Assembly (NCBI GenBank): GCA_023512835.1
Contig: CM042092.1
Location: 24,873,543-24,937,542 of the forward strand
Source of the DNA: Taxillus chinensis
Lineage: Eukaryota; Streptophyta; Magnoliopsida; Santalales; Loranthaceae
Direction of reading: 5' to 3'
Length of the DNA: 64,000 nucleotides
Shown here: in pieces, positions 12,534 to 26,900 of the stretch
Position numbering within the stretch: the first letter of the stretch is position 1
Layout of the letters: each line of letters begins with the position of its first letter
Made by a program: the position numbers and the translations under genes
Notes under the pieces: model-generated
The model's database searches: none
Seen by the model: only the letters and a program-made list of their open reading frames with translations
What the model was told of the DNA's origin: nothing

Positions 12534-15500
12534 CTGAATTGAACATGACATCCAGAAAAAAGAAGGAAATTAAAGTACCAATCTGAATAATGCATCTCAA
12601 TGGTCAGTTGAGGAAGCATTATAGTGGGGCAGAAGCAGATCTAGCACAGGGCAAAAGGGATCAATTGACACCTGAATTTTTGTGCAAAAAAGACTCTACT
12701 AGTATGATTTAATTAATTTTTTTTAAAATTATAATAAACGAGTTTTTATATAATAGATTATAACGTATCAAATTTTACATCAATTCTAAAATCATAAATT
12801 ATCCTCTCCTCTCCTCTTTTAGCCTAACTTGTATGAATTCTTTGTTTTGTGTGACTCTCTTCTTCTAACTCAGGCTGCAGATCTAATCTTTCAATTATAC
12901 ATCACAGGCTTAACACACGACTGAGATCGAGACATAATGAATTGTGAATACTCGGTTCAATTTACAAACTTTTATGTCTCCTCATTTTATTACTTAGATT
13001 AAGTTGGATGTTTGCTTATGATAAGTTTTTATTTTTTATTTTGAAAACTGATAATGTAAATTATAATTTGTTGGTTCTGGTGTTGACCGAATGACATTCT
13101 TGCAGGCTAATATTATCGTGACAATACGAAGTTTGTAAATGGAACCATAGTTGGCGGGAATGTGTTTCAGGTGAATTTACTGTGCTTTATTTATGTATTG
13201 ACACCTTTCGTGTCACAGAAAATTGCGTTATTGATTGGTAGTCTGGGGTCTCATTGTCAAAATGATATTTCCTCTTTATATTGTAGTCTAAAGATTTTCT
13301 CCTCTCGTGAGCTGTAATTGTGTTGACGCCTATTTAAACATGTATCTTGAAGTTGATTATTCCATCGGATCTCTCTCTCTCTCTCTCTCTCTTCTTTTTA
13401 ATGTTTGATTCCTTCTGGTGACTTTATAAGAATGCTTCTAGTTGTTTCTCTGAGTCTGAGTTGCTTTAACTGTGTTCAATGGATGCCACGCAATATTGCA
13501 ATGTACAATTTTCTTTTTATAGGATATTTATAAGTTTTTTTGGCTGTTCTTCCCCTGTAATAAGTGTGATTTCCAGTTAATTTTTCCCCATTCTCATATG
13601 CGATTCAAATACACAACGCAGGTGGACCAAGGTTTTGGCGTAGGAGCACATTCCCATTTTTAATCGCCACCAGCTAACTATGATGAATTCATCCAGTTGA
13701 AGTTGGTGGAGGAAGCTGCCAATAAACCACCACCACCTGTGCTGGTGCTTCATGAACACTATGGTGGTTGTGTGGGAGATCTTCCTAGTTATGATGCTTT
13801 TACGCTTGGTGGGCCTTATTTACTGTGAGGGGTTACAACATGGGTGAGCTAGGGGCAGCTAGATACATCCTCGAGGTATTTACTTGCAGAGACAAATGTT
13901 GCCTTTGATTAATTGTACATTGCATGTTCTTGGTTTACATTTTGAGGACTTTGCATTTGTATATTCAAATGGGCGTTCATATTACACTTCTTCATTACCA
14001 CATCCTTGAAGTGCTTTGTATTAAGCCTAATTCTTCAAACAGCAGTTTTAGTGATTAGACATTTCCCCTTCATTTGAATTAGTTGTGATCAAGAGGTACT
14101 AGATTCCACTATCACCTCCACTCTTAAGTCTATTGCTTGTTCTTTTGATATAGGAGGGCCGCCTATAGGACAAGTAAACAATTTTTTTAGCTGGTTCCGT
14201 AAGGACTCTTCGCGTAAGAACTACTGCATTAGTGCATGTGCATTGTACTGTGGTATAGAGGAAAGGACATTTTGGCACAAATTTTGTAATGTATGTGATT
14301 AAGTATTTTAAATGTTGATTACAGCTTGCTGGTGAGCTACGGATACAGTAAAATACACATGTGTATGCATTTGCCGAGCATAGCACTGACTTAGGTAGCT
14401 CAAGGATGTCAAGGGTAACCCAACAGACGTCTACAGAAGAATGGGGCATGGTTCATCATATGGTGTTGGTGTCAAGCTTGGTCTAGTACGTGCTGAGTAT
14501 GCTGTTGATCACAACTCTGGGACTGGTGCAGTCTTCTTCCGGTTTGGAGAGCGCTTTTGAGATTTTTATTGCAAAGTTTTGCTGGTAGAATCAATACTTT
14601 GTCAGGGTGTTGGTTGACTATTGATTATTGTAGGCCTTTGTACCTTTTGTTGGTAGAACCTTTAAATCTTGTTTATTCATGCTTTAGTCGTGAAAATTAC
14701 TACGCCTTTCTTTGAGCTCTCTCATCACATAGTAGAGTGAAATCTGTTTGCATATTATAAATACATGGTAAAGCCGTTTCTTTCAACATGTCCCCATCAG
14801 CTTCTTCTCCCCGTAGTCTAATATAAATTTTTTTATACAGAAAATCACATGTGAAGGCTGTTTCTAAACCACAACATTAACGAGAATTGATTGTAATAAA
14901 CTGAATGGATCATCGTTTATTGAACATGCCTCATTAGATCAGATCACCTGCAGCCCTAAAGTGATCAGGGACAAAAATTAGATTGAAGAGACCTACCTAT
15001 GAAAAATATATATAGAACCCGAAAGGGTACTTTTGACCGTAGCATCTTTTATTTTTCTTTATAAAAAATTACTGATAAATGACACAGTTGGGACGACACT
15101 TGTTCGTAGGACATTTCATTGATATTTACTATTTCTATTTATACTTTATGGCTCCAGTTCTTTACTGACTAAGATTCCACTAGCAAGCATGCTTGTTTTT
15201 TTTTTTTTTAAATCCGTCTTTGCTGCTATGAGCAAGACCAGTGTTAGAAATAATTTTATTAAGTTTATTCATTTGGGTGGGGCCCACACTGCCTCAATAA
15301 AACTTAATTTCCATGGAAGTAATATGATTAGGAGCGTGATCCTACCAGACTCTAATTATTAATTTCATAATTAGATATTTTAGTGAGAAGATTCTTGGTT
15401 CTTGACTTGATTTCTTCTGATTTCATGGTTGCTTACTCATGGGTACCCAGTAAGAGAGTAATTTGCTAAGGGAATTAATAACTTTTAATTATTTTTCTTA

Positions 15501-17461
15501 AGTTTAAAATATTTTAATTACTTTTTTTCATATATAAATATAGACTATAATAGATTTTATTAAGCACTTTTTATATCATTAAAATAATATTTTATATTTT
15601 ATTTATTTTTATTTAATAATATTTTTTAAATTTAATATGAAAGAAAGTAAAAGATATAAAAGCGCAAAGGAAAGAGATAAAAGAAATAAAAAATTTATAA
15701 TTTAGCATGTGCTTGGTAGGCATGGAAAACTAAGTGGAGTATTGAAAATGTAAAGATCTTTTCTTTCACTTGGTTGATATAGAAACAAAAAAATAAGTAA
15801 AGAAATTAAGTAAGTTATATCTCGTCATATGTGAAATCATTTTCTGCCCAAATCATCATGAAAACACATGAAAAATGTATGGTGTTCTAAAAGTGTCATT
15901 TATTTGTTATCTAGTTTTGTTATCTCATTATAATAGGAGAGCAAGAGTTTCCAACAATCTAATAGCAAGAGAGAGATATACTAGATGTAAACGTCGGATA
16001 AGCTTTGCCAGGAAATAAAGAAGCTAAATGCTAGATAAACCTTAAAATATGTGTTTTTTTCCCTTTTTATTTGAACTATTAATTTTGATAGATACTAGAA
16101 TCATGATTACATGAATTCTAATGCCGAGAAGGCGAGGCTAATTAATCATGCCTTATATGTGTCTCTAGACCTTATTCTAGATTTGACTCTTGGGAGGCAC
16201 AAACACATTGGTTTAGGTTTGATTTTTGTTCTTGTCATCATTTTATGTGTTTTGATCTTTTAAGTTCATGGGCATCATCGATAAAGATCACTATTGAGGA
16301 TGGAGGCTAATATCTTATATGGTATGGCTGGGAAGAGGAGCCTAGAGTGGGACTTCAATGATTGGAGGTGAGATGGAGGGGAATATGCTCATAATTTACC
16401 CAATTTGATTCGGCACCCACTAATTCTCCTGACCGTTCTTTCTTGGAGTCCATGGGACTAGAAATTCCCAAAATAGCACATATTTGAAGTCTTGCGGGGC
16501 GAATTTTGGTAGTTACGAGTACCCATCATCTGAAATTTAAAAGGGATGTGGGTGATTGAGGAGGTGATTAGTGTGAAGAAAACCAATATAGTCGTATTTT
16601 GCGGGCAAGTGTAGCTTTGATTGTGGGATCGGTCTTTTTTTCATGTATTTTCTTCCTGATATATTCTCTCACTTGAATACAAAAATCACCAAAAATTTCA
16701 ATCTTTTGAGGTGTCTTTTTCCTTGTGATGATTTTAATATTTGAGGGAAATTATATTACCAAGGATTATAAATATCGGTTTATCTATAACAAAGAATATA
16801 TATACCTTAGCTTGTACCCTTCGTTTATCTTTGTCTGCAATGACTTTTTTGGGTTGTATATTTACTTAAGAACCCAATGTTATATTCTTAATACTTTTCT
16901 TTAACTATAATCATTTTCTTCTTTATAGTTTTATCACACAATTCATTGATATTTATATTACATTGATATATCTTTTCAATGATTATTTCTATCAACATAA
17001 GTTACTATTTTAATGACTAGTTTACTTTTATAATATACTTTAGTATGATAATTCACTAAATTTATTATTATTATTATTATTATTATAAATAATTTATGTA
17101 GAATAATTTATTAAATATTATTTTATTAAAAAACACAAGTTTGACATTTAATCCTAGAACTAAAGCTACATATCCCTCTAATTACTCTACAATTCTATTA
17201 ATCAAACAACGATAACATGCATTGAATTGTGATCAAATCCACAATAATCAAAATCTGATTCACAATGTAAACATTAAAATTTATACAAATCAAATACTCA
17301 ATTTGAAATTGTTAAAAGAATGGAGGCACCAGAATGGTCTATACCGTTTCGCTTTATAACGACATCTATTAAAGTTTGACAACGCATTAATTTCATTTTG
17401 AACATGGGCGATGCCCGCACGGGAGATGTCGTTGCGTCTTATCGCGAGCGCCCCCCACGTC

Positions 17462-17523
<62 letters not shown>

Positions 17524-17874
17524 TATCTGCCGCTCCATTGGCCCTGCGCCATCATCCCTTCCCCTCTCCCTCGCCTCTCTCCTGGCGATCCACGTGCGCT
17601 TACGCCCTCTACAGTTCTGGTTGTTGATTGCAATCGGCCGAGAGTCATCTTTGTCTCAATAGTCCCCTCTTCGGATCTCTTGCTGGGCCTCTCTGCAGAA
17701 CGCAACAAGGTGCAAAGCCCGCACCGGCTGTTTTCCGGGCTCGGCCGTTTCAGTCGACCCTCTCATGGCTGCTGTTGCCATCGTCTCTCCTCTCCCTCGG
17801 CCGTCGTTCGTCGGCAAAGGCTACAAAGATAAGAGGTAAGGATCGGCGGCCTCTCCACTAGCAAACACCCCCCA

Positions 17875-17939
<65 letters not shown>

Positions 17940-20900
17940 GAGTTATCTGTCCAGATTGGCCCTCACCACCATCATCCCTCGCCACGAGCCGGCCACGAGG
18001 AGGCGGAAAGCGGTCCCACAGTTTGTCTTTGTTTGGGGCACCCTTCCAGCCACTCGTCCACCCTTCGGTTGGGGCTTTACCTATGACCTTTACCTCCATC
18101 TGCTCCAAGTCTCCAACGCCAAGGCAGTGGTTGCCAAACGCCGAGATGAGGCCGAGGGAGTGGGATGTCCACATATTTGCTTTCTGTGGTTGAACTCCAT
18201 ATCGTTGATGCTTGGCGGTCGCACCGCAACTTTCTCAATCGATTCATACAAAAATCCGGAGGAAGGTATAGACTTTGAATCGCGCACCTAGTAATTGTCA
18301 GACAGGGATTAAAATTTGTTCCTTTGATTTCTTATGATTTAGTGGCATTAGCGTGTACTATTTTCTATCCTAAATTTTGTTTTATTATCCTTTGATTTAG
18401 TACTTGGTTGTGTTGTTGTGGCTGTCCTCGGTGGTGTGTTGGGTGAGGTATTTTATTACCCATTGATTGAGGCAATTTTGATTGCAAATCTTTCCCACTT
18501 GCCAATTTCAATGAGGTATTTCCTTTGTTCTTTATACGGTGAATTATTTGTGCAAAATTATGTTCAATAATGGTAGATTTTTTTATTTCCTTGCTACCTA
18601 CTATGTTTCATGACCTGTGAATTTGTTTTTTTTTTTGGATTTTCTTAGTGTCTTCATATGATATTGAATTGGTTAGTAGTTAAAGGGTGGTTTATTGTAT
18701 TTCCTAATACTGAACAACATCAAATGTCTTAATTTATTTTATTTGGATTATTTGTTTGAATTTCAAATTTAGCATTTTCCTGACAACTTGGATAAATTAG
18801 AGAGTGGAGCAAATTAGCAATGCATGGATGGATCCATTTGGAGTCTTCAAAACCAAACCAAAATGCTATTGCTCTCGGCCATTTCACTTCATGCGACGTA
18901 CTCGGTGCTTGCCTTCTCATTCTCCCAAGTTGGTGGCTTTACCCATTACCCGCGATAAATTGCTATTTTGGTCCCATATGTACCCTTTTTTAATTTACCT
19001 CCACCATTTTAAAGTGCCTGCATTTTATTATTTTAAATATATGTTTATATCGATTATTTATTCAATGAATTTAATTCAAAATTTCGAGGAGAGCTTTGTG
19101 CAAAATGATGTTCAATAATGAGTAAGTTTAGGTAAAGAATTTGCTAGCTAATGTGTTCCATGAATAGTGTATTTTTTAATTTGTTGTTATATTTTTACTA
19201 TTTTTTTGGTGGGTTATGATTATGGAATGTCTTATCATTAGTTGTAGATAAATCGGAAACATACTCACCAAATAGAGATAAGAATAATTGTATGTTTATG
19301 TTGGGTCATTGTGTGATGGTGTTGACTATCTGTTTATGTTAATAGGCACACAGTGGCTTGAGTAGAACTATAGTGTTCAAAATCAAGTTTATTTGGTGGT
19401 CGATATTTCTAGGAAACGGGTATTCTTGTAACGACTATGTACCTTTACTGTTTGAGCAAGTCTGTCTTGGGGTGGAGACGGTTCCAGAGTTCACTTACGA
19501 CATAATTAGAAGCAAGAACATTTCGAAGGAGTGGAATATCATATCACGTGTCATTATCCCAAGGAACCTTTTTTTTTTTTTGGGTTTGCTCGTATGGTAA
19601 ATTGAAGAGTTGGATCATGTAATGGTAGTACAAAAATTGTTAATGTTTTATTATAGTATATGTTTTGCTCTAGTATAGTTTTCTCCTCACTTTCAAGTTT
19701 TTGTCCTTTTTTACCTCTACGTCGACCTTCTTTAACATCTTGAATGGATGATTTTGTTTTCCATAGTGCTTGCGGGTAGAATTTTATTCCAATTTTTTTT
19801 TGAGTACTTGCATTCGACCCGAGGTAACTTGTGTTTGGCGTTTTTACGAAATGACGGTATAGATCATAGTTTATACTTTGGGTCTTTGAGTATTACTTTG
19901 GGTGGCATTTTGTCGCATCATTATAAGTTTTGGTTATGGTGGCATTTAAAAAGCATACTGACGATTAATAAATCAATCTTTGATCAGTCTTGTTTTAATT
20001 TCACGATTTCTTGAATGCTATAACTACATTTTATTTATAACATTTTAGGTGCAATTTCTACGATTTCTCAAAATGCTATATTTGCAATTTTAGGTAGCAC
20101 CACCCAAATATATATTTACTTTCATTTAAATGAAATAAAAATTGGATAAAGCTTAGTAACCCGAGAAACCAAAAGTGAGAACAATATTGGCACCATATTG
20201 AGAAAGCATACACTATTGGCTTGTTTTTATTTTTCATTTCATCTTTGTGTTTGGATCTGATACACTATTGGCTTGTTTTACTAGTAGATTTTGAGTTAGT
20301 TTAAAAATGTTGCTTCTTGATTTCTTTAAATAAGAGGTTAGAACTTGGGGTTTATCTTTGTCTAAATTCTAGGTGGACATTATGACACACAACAACCTAA
20401 ACAAAGGCTAAAATTTAAAGTAAACATAACGAAATAAAGCACAAAGCAAAATAAAAAATAAATGGCCATCTGATGAAGAATATATAATTTTACGATTCTT
20501 CGCGTTGGTTGGAGCGGTTGTAAAAGTTTTTTGGTTGCCTACGGTGGAAATTTTGGGCAGAACTGTTCGGATAAGCGGATGTTGCGGTTGACGGTGCAGA
20601 GGATTTTTGTTCTTACGGTGATTAAAGCAAATTTCGCAGAGGAGCGTTCACAGTTGTTATAATGGTTTCAACAGTGGAAAGTATTAGACATGGTCTAAAA
20701 TGCACTAAATTGAAGACAAACCGCGGGGAGAGATAAATGAAGCCACAAACCACAGTGAATAATTTTGAAAACAAAATCGGGAAATCCGGGGAGAGATAAA
20801 TGAAGTCATGGAAAATTCAAAATAAAATCTCTATAATTATTGTTGCTTTCTCTTTGTGTGTATGGAAATGCTATTAAATTTCTATAAAAATAACGGTATG

Positions 20901-23900
20901 TGTGATTAGTGGTATTCTGAAATAAAATAACAACTCTCTTTTCCTCTTTTTTCTTTCCCTCCTTTTTTTACCCTATCAATTTTAGAAATTATAAACGTTG
21001 GGTTAAAGGGGCCCATAAGTACAACTACAATGGGTCACAACTAACGGCAATCCTAAAATAAGAATACAATGGAAGGTGGGGGCAGCGATGGTTTTGTGTC
21101 TTTGTCGTGGACTCTGGTTCTGACAGTTATGTTGATGTAGGTCCAATATTATTAATATTTTACCAACGGATCTCATTTCATTATATAAGAGTATATATAC
21201 ATGTGTGCATAGTATTCCTCCTAGTATACTATATAAATTAAAATATAATAAGTAGTACATACGAGCCAAAATTTGTATTATGGACTTTCACATTAATTAA
21301 TTCCATCTGTAAAAATGCTGCAAATAGAGGGCGAGATGATATGGAGAAGTGAGTAGTTTTAATCGGGCTATTGAGCTTCTGTTTATATTTTACCCAATGA
21401 GAATATTTGCAAAAATAAAGTTGTCCCAAAAATACCCAAAAATGATTCACAAATATCGATGTAGCAATAGATTATTTAAAAATACCCAAAAAACGATTCA
21501 CGGTAAAACTACTCAAAAATACGCAAAAAGTTTGCCAAAAATCTGCAAATATAAAGATTGTGGTTGATATGGAGGGGTGAGTGGTTTAGTCCAGCTATTT
21601 GCAAATATAAAGGTGGATTTGTCCAAAATGATTCATGTCTCTGCTCAAAAAATCTACGCAAAATGTCTGCCAAAAAATACGCAAAAATCTCTGCCAAATA
21701 TAGAGGCGGTTAGCTATGTTGAGGCATTTGTCTGAAAAAAAAAAGTTCATATCAATGAGGGGATAACATCTTAAAATTTAGGTGAATTTCATTGATTGGC
21801 AGGAAGCAAATTATTTATAGTGAACAAAAAGCTAGCTCGGCAAGAAGCACAAATATAAAGCCACAAACACGGTGAATACTATTGAATACAATGATTAATA
21901 ATTTCTCTTCTTTTTTTGGTATGAAATATGCCTTTTGCAATGAGTGTTTACCAACATCCGAGGAAAATATAAAAACAAGAATAAAATAATTTTTATTTGG
22001 ATGCATTAACGTTTGCTTAGAACTAATGAAAGCCAAAATAATTTTTATAAACTCCATCCACCAGTTCGCTTTTTTGTTTTAGTGGGCATATGACAGCTAG
22101 TATCCACCGGTAACCCAAATCATGATGTCGTTTATTCGAGCATCACAAAAATAGTATAAGCTAACATGACATTTATAATTGGCGGTGTACAAAATATACA
22201 TAAAACAATCCAAAATCATAATTCATAGTTGACAATGCATTCGGAATAAATTTTAAAATTCAGATATATTTTCAATAGTTTTAAAAATTTAAAATATGAT
22301 ATTTTAAACTCTGAACCTACAAGCATACATGAACACGAGGGCTTACATCTTTGTGTCCACCATTTTGAAAAGCCAAGAAACTCCATAGCCTTACTTCCAT
22401 AATCCCATGTGATTCTTGTAAATCCAATAAAGAAAAAAACTCATCAAATAAAATCTTTAATGTGATATAAAAACTACTTATCAACGAAGTAGAGATAGAC
22501 ATAAATACCTCTTATTTCATGGTAAAGCTCAGCTTTTAGAAATGAGCGTGATTTGTATCATGAGGTCCCTACATAAATAATAATAAACTATGAAAAATAA
22601 TTGATATAATATTTACAATTTTATAAATCAAATTTCTAAACTTTTACCTTGACTCTTGAGATGATTATTTTTAGTATGACCCTCCATCTTGCAAAGCTGC
22701 AACACCTTCTCTTTGTAGGTTTGACTCTCTTTCGGGTTTTGCTCTCGTAATGCTTTTTGGTGACCTTTAGTTGGCACCGTGGAGGATCTTGTACAACTTG
22801 TGAAAAATTGGATACAACTTGTGACATCACCATTTGTGAATTATTTCATTGATATCATTTTATTATTTATGCAATTTTCTCCTGGTTGTTCCATTAAGAG
22901 CAACTCCTTATGAACCTTTTCTAAGGCAAGGTGGAGTTGTGAGAAAAGTTGATTTGAATGATCAGGATTACGGCAATATCATAAGTGCATCATCAACACT
23001 TTTTCTAAACATTGGGTTATCTTGTGTCCTTGCATGCACAGATCCGGTGACAAGAGTAGCCCGACTCTTAACATTAATGGTCCATTTTGTCCATAGAATG
23101 TAATGATGTATGTAAATCTAATTTGATTTTCCCAAACTTGCATAGGATATGGCGACAAAGAATCCCCATAAACTCAAACATAACATGTACATGTGCCCCT
23201 GAATGATCCACTCTCGAAGGTCACACATGATAATGGTCTTTCTTTGTCATTGATTTGACACTATAGATCTTACTTTTACCATCTATGATTTTGGTCGAAT
23301 GTATAGTTGGCTATTGAATAGCTCATCACGAAAAATAATGAAAGACTTCCTCGCTTATAAATTGAGGCCACTTGTATCATGATTTTCCACAATGTTTCAT
23401 AATAGCACGTATAAATTTTGTTTGCACATCCTTTTCTTTCTCCTTTTATATGGTATCAAGACTTTCTCATATTGGCTTCAAAATCACTCACCATTGTGCT
23501 CAAACGAACATAGTCCTTAAAAATTTAGTTCATGCTCTCACTCTTTTGAGTGGGTCAAACATGCGACACAAAACGTGGTTAGTGGTGGAGCCACTTATCT
23601 AAATCGATTGTAAAGATTTTTGAAGCCAATTATCAGTGGAGTCATACTTTGTTACAATAGAACTCATTCATGCTCAAACTCATGAGTGTTTCTTGTCTCA
23701 TAGGATGCAATGATGGAACTCTTTAGAGTCAAAAACTTTTATTATAAGCCTGTACCAAATGTTCTGAAAGTTTTGTAAAAGATGTCATATGCCTGACTTA
23801 TGAGTTGTGTGGGAGTACCTCAACAATGGCCTTTGCCATGCTTCTTATCATCATAAGTGTTATGGTTGTAGGAGCTGCAGCTGAGCATGGCCTCTTGCCA

Positions 23901-26900
23901 GTTTTAGTGTAAATAGGATTCAGCTATTTCATTAATCAACAGCTGTACAGCAAACATTATAGTTTGGTGATGATGATTAACTCCACAAATAACAAGCGGC
24001 ATCTTATAAATATTTGTCAATGTCGTAGCATCAGCATTGATAACATCTCAAAAATCAATGATACTGACATGATCCCAGTCTACCTAAAGTAACTTCTCAT
24101 ACACCCATTCTCTATTCTACTTGCATGAGTCCCACAAATCTAGTTCTTCCATTACTATCAAGAAAGTGAGCGTAACCTTTGTGCATCTCCCTCCTCCATG
24201 ATCTCCTTCTTTTATTTCCCAAATAATTCTCCATGTCCTTACTAGTGCATCAATATCAAAGTCACCACAGTTAAGTTGCTCAAACATGACATTATCTTTC
24301 TTGTTGATGCAGCGATTCATTCAAAGTGAGAATGAGTTTGGGCAGTGATACCTCCCCATCATCCACACGACAAACCTATTGCTTCTAGTTAGTGCTCATG
24401 GTTGTGCTCAATAATACGAACTTACTTACTACTGCCCCTATAATCTTTTTTAATACACATCATTGCTTTACATCAATCTTTGTCTGGGCAGCTTCATTAA
24501 TTTTTTCTTTCAATTTGCTTTTGGCTTTCATATTGAAACCTTTACCTTGAGCAAACATACTTTCTGCTAGAACTAATTGTCATCTTTTGATATTGAGTAT
24601 GGTTAAATTCACATTCGCAAAATAATTTCTTCTTGCATATGCATACATAAAATGCTTGTTTATCTTCTACCTCATCAATAGCTTCCCAGATGATTCAGGA
24701 AACCACTACTTGAACAGGCTCATTGTGATTTTCTCTCATCTTCCCACATTCCACCACGATTGCTCAGTTTGATGACATCTGCTGGTTGACAATCTTAAAG
24801 CAAATAAGGGTTTGTGCCCCACGGCCATGCATTTCCACACTAGTAATAGTGGCTTGAAGTATAGAGAGGGGTGGACGACAATATGAACTGTACATGTCAT
24901 TCATTTAATGTCAAACAAAGTAGGCATAAATGCATGTTTATATTTGCAGCAATATCTAATTTTTGAAGCCACAATTTCTAATTTTCAATAAAATATTTAT
25001 CAGTTTTAATTCATGAAAAAATTAAAACTATATATTAACACACAATCTCTGAAAAATTCCTTGAAAAATCTCTAATCTTAGCACCCGTAACGACAACTAC
25101 ATACAAATATTTAAATTTTAAATATAGAACAATCATTATAGTGAAAACTAAGAAGTCAGTTACAGTGGCTTACCCACAATGAACGCTATTCACAATCTCT
25201 GATTTCAGACGAATATTGAGTTTAAATTAAATTAAATAGAGGAGTAAGGTTTGTGTTGAATACGATTCGAGGTGAGCTAGCTTTTGTTATTTGCGTCCAG
25301 CGACCCTCATTAGTCACACGTCATGACATCTGGGTCCAGCGACCAGTCAAGCAGTCTGACAGCAATCGGCGTCGTCGAGGGTATCAAGATGAGATTGGCA
25401 TCGAGTCACGTCGAGCGATCGGGGGCGTCAGCGTCGAAAACGACGGTTAGACGTCGAAGTGGTCGACGGCCAGAAACGGTTGGGGCGTCGAAGCGATCAG
25501 GAGAGCGAATGTCGAAGCGTCGTCGGGGAATGTCAGTGTCGAGTGGAGATTGAGCATCGAGAGGCGTCGCGGGAGTGCGTGCGCGTCTAGGCGGGTGTCG
25601 TGCTGCGTGTGGGGAGAAAACCGTGTGCGGAGAAAAACGCATGCGGGTGGGGAGTTTGAGATAGTTCTGGCACACAGCAGCTATTTGTAAGAGTCTTATT
25701 ACGTGTGCGACGTGTCGAACGTGAATAGATGCCGTTAAGTCACATATATCGGACTGCGCCGGTTTAAAGATTTTCTCACAAAAGAATATATAACTCAAAA
25801 CATCATGTATGTAGAAATAGCTAGATTACATTAATTATCCTAAAGGAATTTAATCAGGCTATTTCTCGCCACGAGTCCTCAAATTTGAGGAGAATTACTC
25901 ATTTTCAAATTATTCTCATAATTTTTTATGTATTTCTTAATAGACATTTGAGCGGTTAATATTAAATGAAAGATAAAAATATAGTATTAAAAAATTAAAA
26001 TATTATTTAAAAAATAGAGATAGGGATAAGAAATAGGATGTAATGGGTTTAAAAAATAAATAAGTCACAGGAAATAATGTACATTTTCTGGGAACTTAAA
26101 ATTAGACGTGGATACCTTTAAAATCATGAATCATTTGTCACTCCATTATAAAGTGCAAGTGCATGGTTTTCATTAATATATATGAACAATCTTTCACACA
26201 GAGTTGACGTGTATTTTTGGAAGGAAAATTTATTTTCAATTTGATTAATATTAATTTTTTAAAAGTTTTTTTCATACCAATATTGCGGGTGAGGGTGTTC
26301 TACATAATCGGAGAAAATAGAATTTTAGCATATTATATCCAAATTCAAATGGGTCAACTATGTTTATGGAAATATTATATAAATATTTAAATGTATCATG
26401 TAACAAAACAAACTCCAATCGACATTAATTCCAAATATTTATATAAATACAAATACAAATATAAATATTTATAAATATAAATATAATTAACTCAAATATT
26501 TATATTTATATTTAACATTAATTCCAAATTCCAAATGCCACTCTCGTTTACGGAAAACGAACTTAGCGAGATCCATGTTGCATTAAAAAAAAAAAAAAAA
26601 AACAGAAACAAAAAGCCAATCGAAGTCGAGTGAAGTTGCATCCAACAAACGGTCTTTGGAGTTCCACCTACAAGTCAAAGTTGAAGCGCAAATCAAACTG
26701 GCCTTGCTCCTTATAAACATCCCCGATCTCAAAAACCCTTCTACAATCCAATTGGTTGGTATATATTCACCCACACATAATAGAAGCAGTTGTGAAGGAG
26801 GAAGAAAAATGAGTCACGGCCATCATCATCATCCGCCGCCGCCAGGACCCCCGGCCCCCCGCCGCCGCCAGGCCCTGATTTCTTCGGTCATCTACCACCG

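Larger units (their letters stand above)
14561..22635. other. Gene-free part of the right arm
   Basis: Mirror of about 2,720-10,875. No intact gene; small ORFs here are broken images of left-arm DNA. The short TAA run near 8,330 is mirrored at about 17,060-17,085, and the ATTTTTGGC-type block at about 21,310-21,720. Confidence 0.6.
13072..25235. repeat. Right arm of the imperfect inverted repeat, inside OEP80 intron 4
   Basis: Reverse-complement copy of 1-12,390. It holds antisense copies of the OEP80 3' exons, mirrored CT tracts and the mirrored FAR1-related pseudogene. Against the left arm, most differences are one- or two-base indels, often in homopolymers, plus short scrambled patches. 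Net length is about 1.8% shorter, and the loss is spread along the arm. The inner edge is sharp at 13,072. The outer edge is blurred at about 25,215-25,240. It may be a real duplication or a fold-back read artefact. Confidence 0.9.

Noticed and set aside
14099..14449. 116-codon minus-strand ORF in the right arm
   Set aside because: It is the opposite strand of the antisense OEP80 exon-7 copy and the neighbouring intron, opened by chance.
25406..25798. 130-codon minus-strand ORF in CpG-rich DNA
   Set aside because: Composition (Arg, Pro, Asp, Thr) follows the GTCG-rich base content in every frame; no motif, no promoter context.
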